From Calcarisporiella thermophila CBS 279.70 (taxonomy: Eukaryota > Calcarisporiellomycota), in assembly GCF_041956535.1 (NCBI RefSeq), contig NW_027192206.1:1-64000 (forward strand): a DNA stretch of 64,000 nt, read 5' to 3'. Within the stretch, counting starts at the first letter, position 1. Each line of letters opens with the position of its first letter. This document shows positions 25,350 to 37,916 of this stretch, piece after piece. The notes beneath the pieces were generated by a model. That model searched no databases, was not told the origin of the DNA, and saw only the letters and a list, made by a program, of their open reading frames with translations. The position numbers and the translations under genes were made by a program.

Positions 25350-26334
25350 ACTTAATTCAATTTGTTAATAAATGTGTATACTTGCTATTACTTCCTCACT
25401 GAATACTATATAATGAACCAGATACCCTATTGTTAAGTTATTTTTACCGGTTGCTATGTTTGAGTTTCTCTATATGCTCTTTTGATTTATATCTATCAAA
25501 AAATTTTTCATGCAATGTCCTAGACGAGCCCCATCATTCTAATGACCACTTTATATCTAAGGAGAATGTCGCATTTGAATATTCTATTTAATTTATTGCT
25601 ACCTACAATACATGTCTTTCAAATTGTCAAATGGCTTAAAATTCGCGTAGTAAGAAGTTATATAAAAAATGTAGTCTTACAATTTCCGATGAATAGTGCA
25701 ATGCCATTATATTATTCGCTTCAGACTCTCGTAATTACACTCTACTATATTAGTATACGTCTATTACTCAAACAGAGCACGTTTTCCGCCTGAGAGAAAT
25801 CAAAGCCTATAGAAGAATCGAATCGATAACACCTGTATCACGATGGAATCTATCGAAATGCATTTAGCACAATATTATGGAAAATAGCTTATTTAATTAA
25901 TAGATAAAATGCTTCCTCTATAATACGTGATTTGCCACAAATTAAAACGCTCGCCCTATTATCTATTTGACTCAGAGTGGTTTAAACGGAGCTTTTTGGG
26001 ATCTCAAGTCTCGACTCTCTGGGGATGGAGCCTTTGTGCCGGAATCGATCCGGGGAAGCTTCGAAGGAGCGAATTTCTTATGATTTAACGGCCACAATAC
26101 CCTTAACTATTGGATGGCTAAAATTTATCCGTGGCAATTTTGCTTGAGATGGTTTGACTGGTCGATGTCACAAACAAAAATTTTCTCTAGCGGTGCCTCG
26201 AATATTTCACCAAGCATAATGATTAATAGCTCATATTTCCATTGCTAGTTTAGACTAAACAGAACCAACAGTGCAGTTTAAACTTGATCAAAAGAACTCA
26301 TGTATTCGGTATTTGTGTTAAATACACCTTCAGT
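25350..26334. other. AT-rich intergenic region
   Basis: No gene recognised. An 83-codon open frame at 25542 is hydrophobic by AT bias only. A CCGG(N7)CCGG pair at 26039-26053 contains CGG/CCG half-sites of the kind bound by zinc-cluster regulators; it is short enough to be chance. Confidence 0.45.
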
Positions 26335-26342
26335 TATAAAAG
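26335..26342 (+). promoter_or_regulatory. TATA box of secreted protein gene
   Basis: TATAAAAG sits 192 bp before the ATG at 26527. The long gap is explained by a probable 5'UTR intron at 26434-26515 (gtatgt ... tttcag). Confidence 0.55.
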
Positions 26343-26526
26343 GGCATTCCTCAATTACCCCCCTGAGTCTATTCTCTATAATACATAACTAGCCGCAACT
26401 TTTCCTCTGGATTTTTCGGTTAAATTTTACTTGGTATGTATTACTAGTTAATCTTGCATTCTCTTGACACGATATGTTGAAAACATTCACCTCTGCTATT
26501 TCTTCATAATTTCAGATCTTACCAAA

Positions 26527-26853
26527 ATGGTCCTCAAGAAATTCATTTTCATATGCCTTTTATCTGCCTTGACTGTTAACGCTTCTCATTACACCTGTTC
26601 TTGCAGAGACTATTACAACAAAGTAGTTGGCCAAGGGCCGACCTATGTTTGTGGGCAACATTTGGGAGGAGACAAAAGATATAGTGGAAGCACTAAAGAA
26701 TGGACATTTGAAACAGCCAAAGTAGCCAAGCAGTTTTTGGAATGCTGTGTGAGCGGCAAGAAAGGTCCTAAGAGAAACGGATATTGCGATAATGGGTTAC
26801 CTCCAGGCAGCGATTTGTATAGATGCGTTAAAGGTGGCAATAGCTGTGTTTAA
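26527..26853 (+). CDS. Small secreted protein, GPTYxCG family (copy 1)
   Basis: Coding exon of 108 residues starting at the ATG after a probable 5'UTR intron; an upstream in-frame extension exists but would bury the signal peptide, so I use 26527. Signal peptide at residues 1-19 (LSALTVNA). The mature protein has eight cysteines, is basic, and contains GPTYVCG and ECCVSGKKGPK blocks. Both blocks recur in the minus-strand gene at 28290 (GPTYACG and DCCESGKLGPK), so the two are paralogues about 1.2 kb apart. I do not recognise the family. Secretion is well supported; function (effector, antimicrobial, wall protein) is unknown. Confidence 0.78.
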   Translation: MVLKKFIFICLLSALTVNASHYTCSCRDYYNKVVGQGPTYVCGQHLGGDKRYSGSTKEWTFETAKVAKQFLECCVSGKKGPKRNGYCDNGLPPGSDLYRCVKGGNSCV

Positions 26854-28005
26854 ATCGACACCATTTAAGATTTATCCAACTGTGACACTAGACAAACACT
26901 AATGAATTAATAGATAATATAATGAGTGATATAGACAAAGTTGGATTTTTAACGTTTAATCTATGAAATGAACAAAGATTTTAACCTTATATTTTTCGTT
27001 ATTAAAATCAACCACTCCATGCCACAACTAATGCTGAAAACATTTAACTAAAGAGAGCATATGTGGTATATTTATTTCAGTATATTTCTCTCTGTTGAGT
27101 ACAAGAGCGTATTAAGTATTAATGTGAATCGTAAATCTTTCAAGGCACTCCTTCCTAAACTTATGAAACCATTATGAAGTTGACGATATCTTATGGGAAA
27201 TTGTAACAGACATTATATTTATTACATGTTCCATTCTCTTGATGGTATTGGTTTTTGGCTTCATACGACCTCAGACCACTGATAATGTATCCTCCGACTC
27301 AGTTTTTGATAATTCTAGCAAATAGTTTCGCAAAGAACCAAATATTCCGTCTCAGGCAAATCCTTTGTGGCTTCAAACTCACTAATAGCTGGATAGGTTG
27401 CGTTAAATTATCATTTTTCCCCATATGTTGCGTTAAATAATCTTCTCGTGATAGGGGTATTTTGTCCTTTATAAATATTTTTCGTACCTACTAAGTACGA
27501 AAGTATGAACCAGAATCCATAATTGAAAGGCACAGTCATGTTTAGTCCTAGGATCCTGTAGAAAATACGCTCGCAGGCAATGCCAGTTATCAGATGAGTA
27601 CTTAGCATTTAATTATATAATATCTATTTATTTTTATGGATAAGCTTGCGTGACACGTTTGCGGCTATTCGCGGCTAATCAGCTCTATCAGCTCTTTGGG
27701 AGAGATCTCAAATAAGTCTCTCACAAAATGGGGATTTTCAGGTGTAGTGCTGATTAGACTTGCTTGTTAGAATTACTTACTGGTTCCATATGGGAATGAA
27801 TTGGAGGGGGATCCATTCTTGAACTTAAGCTCACTAACTAGACCTAGGAAAATAATTCATAGAGCACCTTTTAAATATAATCATCCCAAGAATTCTTATT
27901 TTTTAAGATCTAATGTTAATATTCTTCCATTTTCTTTATTATTTTTTATAACAGCCTTATTACAGAATGATATTTTATAAATAAAAAATAGGAACTCATC
28001 TAGAA
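26854..28005. other. Convergent intergenic region between the paralogous secreted proteins
   Basis: 1.15 kb AT-rich spacer. Open frames of about 60 codons at 27255 and 27411 have no features. No inverted repeat linking the two paralogues is evident by eye. Confidence 0.5.
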
Positions 28006-28290
28006 TTAATTATCGAACCACTTATCGCAATTTCTTCCAATGTCCACTCGGCACTGAGTCTTAGGTCCTAATTTGCCACTCTCACAGCAATCGCAAAAGG
28101 CCTTCTCTTGCTTGGAGCTAAATTTACACCACATCTTCTTGTTGCTGTTGTAGTGACCAGCATTCAACTTATCACCACAGGCATATGTAGGTCCTTGGCA
28201 ACCTCTATCTTTTTCGCAGCACACGCTATTGATAGCTGCTGTAAGTTGAAAAATAACCAAGAGTAGAAGAGAGGCGAAGATGTTTTTCAT
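28006..28290 (-). CDS. Small secreted protein, GPTYxCG family (copy 2)
   Basis: Coding exon of 94 residues on the minus strand. Signal peptide at 1-19 (LLLVIFQLTAA). The mature part has ten cysteines and shares the GPTYACG and DCCESGKLGPK blocks with the gene at 26527, but has a different N-terminal segment (NSVCCEKDRGC) and C-terminus. A 5'UTR intron of similar size and place is visible (about 28391 to 28307, gtacgt ... atatag), which supports common ancestry. A TATA-like element lies near 28503-28510. Low identity outside the shared blocks suggests fast divergence. Function unknown. Confidence 0.76.
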   Translation of the reverse strand: MKNIFASLLLLVIFQLTAAINSVCCEKDRGCQGPTYACGDKLNAGHYNSNKKMWCKFSSKQEKAFCDCCESGKLGPKTQCRVDIGRNCDKWFDN

Positions 28291-30160
28291 GATTTACAAC
28301 CCGCACCTATATCGGTATGAGAGACATTAGAACATGAGTTATGGATTCATAGATAGAGATTGTAACATGAATATGAATGTAAATGACGTACCGAATTATA
28401 TCAGTCTTGTTAGGTAAATTGGAAGAATAATAGCGGAAGAGCCCAAAAAAAAAGGATACCGTAACAAGCAAAATAAACGGTAGGCTTCCCCAAACAGAGG
28501 ACCTATATATCTGTGGAGAAGGCTCTAAAAAAATTTGCCGAAATCTAAGATTGATTAGCGGAGCCTATAACTCGGGGCCGTAGAGAATATACCGCTGGAG
28601 ATTAGAGGCTAGTTAATTTAACCAATCGAGCTACGAGCATCCAATTGAACAAATATAGCTGTGGCGTTGCACACTGCCATCTTAATGTCATTGGCTGAAT
28701 AATTTTGGAGAAGGATGAGTCAGAGGCTTGAAGGCAATGATGTCGAAGACTTTCCAATGGATCCATTCGGAGAGAAATATGCTTTTCCATTCTCTAATTA
28801 ATTCGCATAACTTTACGTGCCACTATCATAGGTCCCGATGAAAATGCAGTCCCGATTATATATACCAGTTAAATTATATAATTCGTCCTTCGCTTTACTT
28901 TATCTTAATGTACTGTAAGTAAGCTATATCGTCGGAGAATCTAAATTCAAACAAGGTAAAGGCTAGCAAGAAAACTTGAAAAAAGACTTTTGGAATAGTC
29001 CTTTTAATCGTATCACAATGTTCGATTAAATATTCTGTATATATTTTTGAATTTGTGAATAAAGCGTCGTTTGATTAAGAAAATGTCAATAGTAAAAAAG
29101 TTCACAAAAGTGTCTCTTGTGGAGTAACAAAGTTTAATTACATAGCCTTTAAGAGAAACGTTTTTATTGCCAAAGGCTAATGTACAAGTTAAAGTTGCAG
29201 GATGAGACCACAAGAAGCTTGACTATCCAAATCGGCGGTCCAGTTCATTGACGTGCTATGGCCTTGTGTAATTTGCAGGCGTTAGTTGACAAAAATCATC
29301 CGGGATCTCGCCGTTAATATCCTGAGACTTGATTTGCTGTAAAACAGCACTCTAAAAGATCTGGAAGCATCCATCTCTATATATCCTAAGGAGCCGTAAA
29401 AATAGCATTTGAGAGTTTGTAAAATATGGTTGGTTCATTAAGACAATATGCTTTTTCAAACTTCAAAGACAGAGTTCTTAGTGTAAGGAAGTCGATAACA
29501 CTGTTCTTTCAATCTTAAAGAGAGTTATAGTACATGATCAATGGCTTTTTTATTATACTCTTGTTTTTTCGAATTGATTCCTCAAGTACCGTTTTTATTC
29601 AAGCTATACGCAACTCTAAAAGGATGATATTACTACTTAGCACTGAGCAGGATACTTTCAGTTGCATTAATACCAGTAAGCTGATTCTAGAGAGAATGCA
29701 TTTGCATGGGTCGGAAAGGTGTCGTCCCGTTAGCGCGAAGATTTATGCCGATTTGAAAAGATGTGGGGAAATCAAGAAGCAGAACTAATGAATTTCTAGC
29801 TTTCATATGGAAGCCGCACTGGAATAGTATGGTGGGCACCTGAAGATTATCCCTACCATATCTATCGGATATAAATTTAACTAAATGATGCTTGTAGCTG
29901 TTGTTACACCGGCTTTATATTATAGAGTTTGAATATTATTTATGATTGTGTAAGGTTATTTGAGCCTACTTGTTGCCTTAATTGGAAACACCTCCTAGGC
30001 TCCTTACTATTTTCGTAACAATTTTTTGTGCTCCCGGCTTATTATTTCAGTAATGTAAGCTGATAGGGGGCTTTCTATCAGCCGAGTCATTAGTAGGCAT
30101 AAGTAGAATGAATTGAAATAGTTCCTAACATAGATGCCCAGCATGCAGATATCAATTCAT
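28291..30160. other. AT-rich intergenic region
   Basis: 1.9 kb. It includes the 5'UTR intron and promoter of the minus-strand secreted protein. An 84-codon open frame at 29534 begins with a hydrophobic segment, but the rest is not cysteine-rich and has no other support, so it is not called. Confidence 0.5.
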
Positions 30161-30167
30161 TATAAAA
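30161..30167 (+). promoter_or_regulatory. TATA box of MFS transporter gene
   Basis: TATAAAA lies 64 bp before the ATG at 30225. Confidence 0.5.
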
Positions 30168-30224
30168 GGTCTTCTCACACGCGACAAGGCAATGAATTAT
30201 TCACCATAGCATAGATAGTGAAAG

Positions 30225-32204
30225 ATGAGTCAAAAAAAATTTGCATCCGTGAAGTCAAATGGAAAGCCTCTTCACGAAAAATTTCCAAACGAATCTGATT
30301 CAGGCGCTAGGCGTTTTTCCTCTGTAAAAAGCAATGAAGATATAACAGTTGAACTCGAGATAGAAGAAAATAAAACCAGCGAGGCGGATATCTCACAGAT
30401 AGACTCCTGGCGTGCTTGGTTGGTGACGCTAGGAGGGTTCTTGATCGTCTTTAATAATTTTGGTATCACATACACGTGGGGCATATACCAGGTATAGTCC
30501 ATTTTAATTTTTAATTTAATTCTTTACTTATTTCAGGTTGCTAGGAGGTGTATCTCACAAAAGAATTCGTTGGTCAAGCCACAGATCAGGCTATATCTTA
30601 TATCGGCACATCTTCAAATGCTTTAATGTTTCTCCTCGGTCCTATGTTTATCATCGTATCTCAACGGATTGGATTCCGTATTTGCATGATGTTTGGCGCC
30701 GTTTTGTGCCCATTAGCCCTTCTTCTTGCAAGTTTCAATACACATGTAAAGACAATCCAAAAACAGTAGCAAGAGACATAAAGTGTTTACATTTTTATAT
30801 TATTATAATAGCTGTGGCAACTTTATATTACCCAAGGCATCATGTTCGGAATCGGCTTCGCTTGCCTGTTTTTTCCTTCTATTCTTCTACCAAATCAATG
30901 GTTCAAGAAACACCTGGGCTTAGTAAGTAATGTTCTTAATTGTTTATATTGAAATTTACCTATAATATTATAGCTTTTTTTTTTCAAATATAGGCAACGG
31001 GCATTACGGTATCTGGATCTGGTATCGGCGGACTTTGCCTATCGCCGTTGGTAAGATATATTATAGGTATTATCCCTTTATTACTATTTTAAACATAGAT
31101 ATGATTAATTGTTTTTCAATCCAGATCAATACGGATACCGTTGGTCACTCCGCATTTCAGCGATTATCAGTTTAATTCTTCTAGTTGTTGGATCAATCCT
31201 TTGTCGCCCTCGAATTCCATTAAAAAGTACTCAAAAAAAAGTACTATTTAAACCTGATATTTTTACAAATCGTTTAGCAGCTCTATTTTGCTTTGGAATC
31301 TTTGCAAGCTTCGGGTAAAGATATTAGCTTCAGAAATAGATTATATTATATCCTTGCTTATTTATTACGGCCCAGATATCTTCCACCTTTTCTTATGCTT
31401 CCAAGTAAGGTATCAATTGCTTTCATTGGGATGGCTACGATATCTCACTCAGCTTATAATTAGGATACGCAAGCACGATCAATATTGACCAACCCACAGC
31501 TGCGATTCTCGTAGGTGTTATGAGCGGAATAAATAGCTTGGGTCGTGTAGTGATTGGGGCATCAGCAGATTTGTTGTAAGTCAGTGTTGACAAACTCCAA
31601 CAGTTAATGATTTTACCTAGTTCCAAATACTAGTGGTCGCTTAAACGCTTTGCTCTGGTGCACATTAATAGCAGGGTTGTCTACGATGGCCATTTGGCCT
31701 TTTGCAAAAAGTCTCGGTGTGCTGATAATCTATGTGGTAAATATCCAATTCACTGTAATTCTATTGCGGGTGATTGACCTCCTAATTTTTCCTCCAGTTA
31801 ATTTATGGCTTCACTGCAGGAGGCTTCATTTCCTTGTTCCCCGTCGTAGTAGCGACAATTGTAAAGGCAGAGGATTTGGATTTTGCAATGGGCATAATAT
31901 CGATTTCTCAATTTTTTGGAATGTTGTTTGGAACTCCAGCAAGGTAAAAAAAAATCCTTTACCAATTAATTAGGGCCAATCTTTAAATATTCTTTGTATT
32001 TTGCAGTGGAGCATTACTGGATGCAGCAGGACATAATTATTTTACTCCTTTAATAGAATTTACCGGAGGTAAAGGCTACAGTTAATTCAGATAAGTAATT
32101 ATTAGCTAATATTTCAGGGACGAATAGCTTGCACTGTCATGGCAGCCTTAATCGTTGCGTACTTGCGATTCACAGCCAGCACAAAATTCTTTGCTAAAAT
32201 TTGA
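30225..32204 (+). CDS. MFS transporter, monocarboxylate-porter (MCT) type
   Basis: Eleven exons: 30225-30491, 30545-30745, 30812-30922, 30994-31066, 31125-31314, 31376-31404, 31464-31575, 31634-31736, 31798-31943, 32007-32068, 32118-32204. A hydrophilic N-terminus of about 60 residues is followed by 12-helix MFS segments. MCT-type landmarks include WRAWLVTLGGFLIVF (helix 1), ITQGIMFGIGFACLFFPSI, IIDQYGYRWSLRISAI, ILVGVMSGINSLGR and FPVVVATIVKAEDL. Such carriers move monocarboxylates or related small acids across the plasma membrane. Exons 1-10 are phase-perfect. Exon 11's natural reading (FTASTKFFAKI then TGA at 32202) is one base out of phase with exon 10 under any gt-ag intron I can find; canonical splicing would stop at 32197 after a scrambled last helix. 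Confidence 0.8.
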
Positions 32205-33372
32205 GAATTCTTACAAGTAGCTACTTTTCTGATAACTCTATAAACAAAGAGTGGTTTAGGTTTTATATGATATAGCAAAATAAATAATTCCTTTACTAAT
32301 TGTGCCTTAATTAAAATCAATTCAATAAAGAACCGCATTTAAATATCAACTTATGGTTAAGCTTTTACTTTGGCTTGGTTTTTCTGAATAGGAGCGCAAC
32401 ATATCATTAATTGCTTATATCCAGGGAGAACTATTCAAACTGGCTGATTTGTTGGTTTGCAATATAGCAATCGATGAATCTAATATTAACGAATTGACTA
32501 TTAAATACTATTTCTTGCGAATAAACAATGGATTGACCCTATATTAACAATTTTAACTGAATAGATATAATATATATTCACATCTTCCATATTGATCGTT
32601 TACTTTTTTACAATTTAGATTGGTTAATTCTTACATGTTAGATGATGATTTTTTCCTATGCCATAATATGTAAGATCGCAATTTACCCTATATGAGATAC
32701 TATTGCTTATCATAGCAAGTAGGCTCTCATGTCAGAATTATCGATATATTAAAGCTATTGAATGCTGTAGCACCACGAATATGGTGATGAAGAGGCATAG
32801 TGATTACCTTATATTAAATTATTGTGTAGAGGTTTCTAGGCTTGTTGTATGAAAAATTGAATTAGGGTTGCTCCCATTACAAGTAAATTTCATCTATTTC
32901 GTGAATAAACAGATATTATCCATTTTCGGCCGGCACAAATACTAGCGTTAATCAATAAAGTGCCTAAGATTTAATCTCTTTAAAAAATTTCACTCTTCTA
33001 AATCAGGTCTTTTAACAGGTTTCTAGAAGATACCGTATATGCCTTCTATTTGTCATTTATATCTCTCAGATGACCCAACTTGAAGGAAAGAATTCTTCCG
33101 AAGCCAATCAAACTTGTGAAAACTCACCAGCTAGTATAGTCACAGCTAACATTCCCAACACCCCCGCAAAAATGAATTTAGGAAGACCGACCGTTGTAAG
33201 AATGAATACTCGATGCACCCTGATTGGCTAAAATATCATCTGCCCACTTTTAACCTAACCTACGACAAATTGGAATTCGCTTTAAGGGCGGAACATTCGA
33301 TATTTTTTTACTATTTCTCGAGCCTTTCCTCTAGCCAATTTGCCTTTTGAAATTTGGCTTCACATTCCGAAA
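32205..33372. other. AT-rich intergenic region
   Basis: 1.2 kb, no gene seen. A GC-richer patch at 33120-33260 lies shortly before the Erg25-like gene and is probably its promoter region. Confidence 0.5.
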
Positions 33373-34603
33373 ATGAATGCCACTCTTAACGCCGGTGACC
33401 TCAACTTCATTGAGAGACAATGGGTAGCCTTATATGAGGGCCGCAATCCTGCCGTTGTCACTGCAATTGTTGCTTTCGTTACTCACGAAGTCGCGTACTT
33501 TGGAAGATATGTTCCATTTTGGATTGCGGACTATATCCCGGCCCTTCAAAAATATAAGCTGCAGCCTGTAACGTGTTTCCTTTGCTATACCTTTAGATAG
33601 ACTCATCGAGTGATGCTCATCCTTACATTTCAAATTATATCATCTGTTTTCTTAGGATAAGTACCCGACTCGAGAACAATGGTTGAAATGCTTAAGAGGC
33701 GTGCTATTCCTACATATTTTCGTGGAACTCCCAATGGTCGCTTTGACATTTCATCCTTTAGCTGAATATCTGGGAATGAAAATTACAGAAGTACCGTTGC
33801 CTAGTTGGTGAGCACTATTTCATCTGAATGTCATTGTAATAATAATCATTCAAGCTCATATTTTTGAAACTTTTCTTCCGTAGGCAAGCAATTTGTCTTC
33901 AAATTGCATTTTTCCTTGTCATTGAAGATGCTTATAATTACTGGGGACATAGAGCTTTACATACTCCTTATCTTTACAAGCATATTCATAAAGTGCATCA
34001 CGAATATGCTGCACCTTTTGGCATGGTAATTTTGACTTGTTCGAAATGGGCTTCTGCTGTTTCCTTAATTTTTCGTATTCACACCTATAATATTCCAGGC
34101 TGCCGAGTACACATCTTGGATGGAAACTCTTATTTTAGGACTTGGCACCATGTTGGGACCGCTCATCTACTGCTCGTTCGCTAATGACTTCCATCTCTTT
34201 ACCTTCTTGTTGTGGCTGATCGTGCGGATGGCTCAAGCTGTGGATTCGCACTCAGGATATGGTACGAATTGACCTGTCTTAGTTGTTTTTATTTCTTTTT
34301 ATTCACGCTGGGCCATTTAACATTGCTCAATAGATTTCCCTTGGTCTCTCCACAATTTCATCCCTTTCTGGGCAGGTGGGACTTATCATTTTTACACTTG
34401 TTATTCCTCCAATTGCTCACTCCAGTTTATCGTATCTAGGAGCCGAGCACCACGATTACCATCACCTTGCTTTCGTCAACAACTATGGCTCCCAGTTCAG
34501 ATTCTGGGACTACTTCTGTAAGACAGATACTAGATATCGTGCATTCCGGAAGCAACAAAGATTAGAGAAAGAACTGGCTAAAAAGAATAAGAAGAAATTA
34601 TAA
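33373..34603 (+). CDS. ERG25: C-4 methylsterol oxidase-like protein (Erg25/SMO family)
   Basis: Six exons: 33373-33567, 33656-33807, 33884-34025, 34099-34261, 34334-34375, 34440-34603; 285 residues, all junctions in phase. Erg25 removes the C-4 methyl groups of sterol intermediates in the ER using a di-iron centre. The histidine boxes are present: HRALH, HKVHH (both in exon 3) and HHDYHH (exon 6), plus KYKLQP, AAPFGMAAEY and [20 protein letters not shown]. The C-terminus is lysine-rich ([10 protein letters not shown]), consistent with ER retrieval. One oddity is that the usual EYAHPxE segment reads EYTSWME, losing a histidine normally conserved there. The start is the ATG at 33373, which fits the family N-terminus. 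It may be the main Erg25 or a divergent paralogue. Confidence 0.88.
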
Positions 34604-35273
34604 AATGATGCACTGTGTTCTGTTGAAATTTTGTTCCCTTTTATTAAGCTTATCCATTAATCGCGTTTCTCTATGAAAAAAAAAAAAACTATATCCAGAA
34701 TAATTTATTACTATATAATTCATAATTCATACGAGTTGACCCAATACTGTTCTGCGCCCATAGTGTATCCTATATCATTTCTTTTTTTTTTCTCTTTTAG
34801 ATAAAGTTTTTAAGATGTCACACATTCTATAATATATTTTCTATATACTATATTTTAGAGAAATAATTTAAATGCTTCTCAACTATTTGATGGTCTTTAT
34901 GAGTAACTTAATTATTGCCTCAAGTGTCTCATAAATTATCTCGTACTGAATTTGCGTCATATGATTCGATCACTGTCCAAGCATCAAACTATTCTATGGA
35001 GCATATGGAATTCAGTGTAGTGGAGCCAAGATCGTTTTCCGCTCAAACAATATAAGAGCCTTCTTAAGAAAATGCTAGAAAATTCACTCGGCTGATTTGC
35101 CAAGCATAAATGATTTCATTTCTGTGAGGCTGTGGTCTTCTTTAGTTCATTTGCTTAGTGTTTTTCTTGGTATCGAAAAATGGCTGAAATATGAAAGAGA
35201 AAGTCATTAAAATGGAAATGCCTTATAGAACTACCGTAGAAAATTAGAATTATCTTTTTATGCAGCTCGAATC
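34604..35273. other. AT-rich intergenic region
   Basis: Contains 3' sequence of the sterol oxidase gene with a poly-A run at 34675-34688, and the upstream region of the next secreted protein. No gene seen. Confidence 0.5.
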
Positions 35274-35280
35274 TATATAA
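35274..35280 (+). promoter_or_regulatory. TATA box of second CFEM-like gene
   Basis: TATATAA about 106 bp before the ATG at 35380, matching the spacing in the paralogue at 13457. Confidence 0.5.
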
Positions 35281-35379
35281 GTTCTTCATCTCTCCACTCT
35301 TGCTAAAGATAATAATATATTATTCACATCAAATTCATTGGTTATAACAGCTAAATCATTGAACTAGATACACTTAGCG

Positions 35380-35745
35380 ATGAAGCTCAGCACTCTTATT
35401 GTCGTCGCTGTTTTAGCATCTACCTCTGTCCAAGCTTTTCCCTTCATTCGTCGTGAAGAATGCTCGCTTGAAGCTTGCCATGGGATGACAGAACTCTTGC
35501 GCAAATGTGTCCCTAAAGCGGCCAGCAATAAAGATGATGGAGAGTTCTACAAAGGTAAAATGTTGGCTGAACCAATTCCTTAATTCAATCGTCCATTCTA
35601 ATTTTCTCTATTAGACATCTTTGAATGTTACTGTGATGATTCCACGTTCTTGGACTCTTATGGTAAATGCATCGACGCTTGCGGGAAATATGCCAAGGAT
35701 GCTCCTAGTGTTAATCAAATGGAAAAATATTGCAAACTTATCTGA
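35380..35745 (+). CDS. Small secreted protein, eight cysteines, CFEM-like spacing (copy 2)
   Basis: Two exons, 35380-35554 and 35615-35745, encode 101 residues. The exon lengths are identical to those of the gene at 13457 and the intron is in the same phase and place. The proteins are close paralogues: shared SVQAFPFIRR, CHGMTELLRKCVPKAA and DSTFLDSYG blocks and all eight cysteines at the same spacing. Most differences are conservative (D/E, K/E, W/Y). Signal peptide at 1-20, then a dibasic RR. High conservation of the coding sequence next to diverged flanks argues that both copies are under selection. Function unknown; see copy 1 for the CFEM comparison. Confidence 0.85.
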
Positions 35746-36383
35746 GCTCCTTTATAATGAGATCCAAGTATTATAAATAGTTCTTTAACTTTATGACCAT
35801 AGGGTGCTAATTTGCTTGTCAATTTCTTTGAATAATATCGGTAGTTTGGAATAAATACTAGGTTACACGTGCACTATATACTTTATTCGCAACAGCTGGA
35901 AATGAAATGAATGATAAAATGTATCAAGATTTAGGGAGAAAGTGAGAAAATGTATAAAAATTTACTGCTGATAAACTAGCGGTTTGCTGCTGTTCCTGAG
36001 AATTATATACCACTTTGGGTGAAGGCCTGAGATTTTTTTCTCGTCATTTGGATGATGACTATAAAAATAATGGTAAAATCCATCTGTTCTATTTCAAAAC
36101 GAAAACTTTATTTTGTTAAAATTTGCACTAGTTGAGGCGATGTAGCCTTTACATGTTTATAATGTCTTTGCTCATCAATTCTCCATTTACAATAATTTTT
36201 GCATTTTGCAGATACGTATGCTCTGAAGCAAGCTCGATAAATTTGGACTATTGTAAAAAATGTATCATTTTGTGCTTAGGAAACGCAAATGATTGTAATT
36301 TGGCACGAAATCAAACAAGCGTATTTATAAAATACATTGAGGCATATTTTCTTTTTTAAAGGCCAAATAATAAATTAACAAGC
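35746..36383. other. Convergent 3' intergenic region
   Basis: AT-rich spacer at the boundary between the gene-poor and gene-dense halves. An open frame of 75 codons at 36132 is not protein-like. Confidence 0.5.
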
Positions 36384-37722
36384 CTATTTCTCACTCTCCG
36401 CCTTTACAGTCTGAAAGAATAACCGTAATGCCTCAGGGTCCACAGTTGGCAAAATTCCATGGCCAAGATTCGCAATATATCTTCCCTTTCCGCCACCGAA
36501 TCCGCGGACCATTTCTGTTGCCTTGTGACGAATTGCTTTTTCCCCTCCATAGAGCACACATGGATCCATGTTTCCTTGCAACGTAACCCTTCCTCTTGCA
36601 ATCTTTCGCGCAGACTCCGGATCAATTGTCCAGTCGATAGAAACGACGTCATAACCAGAGTCGCACAAGTCATCGAGAGCAAACCAAGCACCTTTAGCAA
36701 AAATAGTCATTGGAACTTGATTATCTCCGAGCTTCTGCTTAACACATTTGGAAATTTGACGGAGGTAGGGGAGCGAGAAGACAGCGAAGTCTTGTGGGCT
36801 GAGTTCACCAGCCCAAGACTCAAATATTTGGAGCATCTATAATCGAAACCATGATAAATAACGATGTGTGTGCAAGAAAAAAGCGAAGAAGGGTCACAAA
36901 ATATGTGAATATTACATTACCTGAGCACCTGCTTGAACTTGACCCACCAAAAAATCTACCACCACATCAGTTACCCGTTGCAGAAGATCGTGACTTTCTG
37001 AGGGGTGCATAAATAGCCATGTCTTAGCCTTTGACAATGTTTTGCTACCTCCACCCTCGATCATGTAGGCCATAAGGGTCCATGGCGCACCCGCAAATCC
37101 GAGTAGAGGCACACGGCCGTTGAGTCGATGCCGTGTCAAAGTGATAGCATCATACACATATTTTAACACCGTATGCGTATCGACATCCTTGGTCAGCCGA
37201 GCAACATCCGCAGGAGTATCGAGTGGATTGGGGAAATGAGGCCCTTTTCCAGGGAGCATCTCGACCTCGAGACCTAATGCCTGTGGTACGACAAGAATGT
37301 CGGAGAAAATGATGGCCGCATCGAGGAGATCGGAATAACGGTCAATGGGCTGGAGGGTCACTTCACAGGCAAGTTCGGGAGTACGGCAAATAGTGAAAAA
37401 ATCGTTACGTTCACGAGCTTGACGGAATTCTTATCGTATGATTAAAATTAGAAAGATGAATACTAATATAATTTGCAGTGTGCATATAGTACATATAGTA
37501 AAACAAATAGCTTACCAGGTAGATATCTTCCTGCCTGTCGCATTACCCAAACAGGAGCGCGTTCGGTGGGCTCGCCTATAGATAGAGAGTGAGAAAAGAT
37601 ATAGAACCATACTACCTAATGCTCGGAGAAGTCATATAAAATTCGAAAATAGGTTGTAAAGTACCTCGAGCAGCGCGTAAAATTAAATCATTTTTCAGAA
37701 GAGGAAATTCAGCTGTGGCCAT
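36384..37722 (-). CDS. HEM12: Uroporphyrinogen decarboxylase
   Basis: Four exons on the minus strand: 37722-37665, 37575-37516, 37429-36921, 36836-36384; 359 residues, typical for the family. The enzyme decarboxylates the four acetate side chains of uroporphyrinogen III to give coproporphyrinogen III in cytosolic heme synthesis. The signature [16 protein letters not shown] is split across exons 2 and 3, with the catalytic-site arginines present. The second signature [19 protein letters not shown] follows, and the C-terminus has [14 protein letters not shown]. All junctions are in phase. It is divergent from SPT4 with 194 bp between the two starts, so the promoter is shared. Confidence 0.96.
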
Positions 37723-37916
37723 GTTTACAAGTCAGGAAAGAAGAGGACAAGGAAATTGTATCCGAGTGTATTTTTTTATCAATAATTGAATCGGAATAAA
37801 TAGACCATCGTCGATTTCGCGTATTTGAAGTCTTTGAGAGGCGCAGCTTTTCCTTGGGTGTATAAAATAGTTCTACTTAGATCTAACATCTGAAAATAGA
37901 TCTCAAGTGGAGCATT
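37723..37916. promoter_or_regulatory. Shared divergent promoter of HEM12 and SPT4
   Basis: 194 bp separate the two start codons. TATAAAAT at 37861-37868 points toward SPT4, 56 bp before its ATG. A bidirectional promoter is inferred from the geometry. Confidence 0.6.
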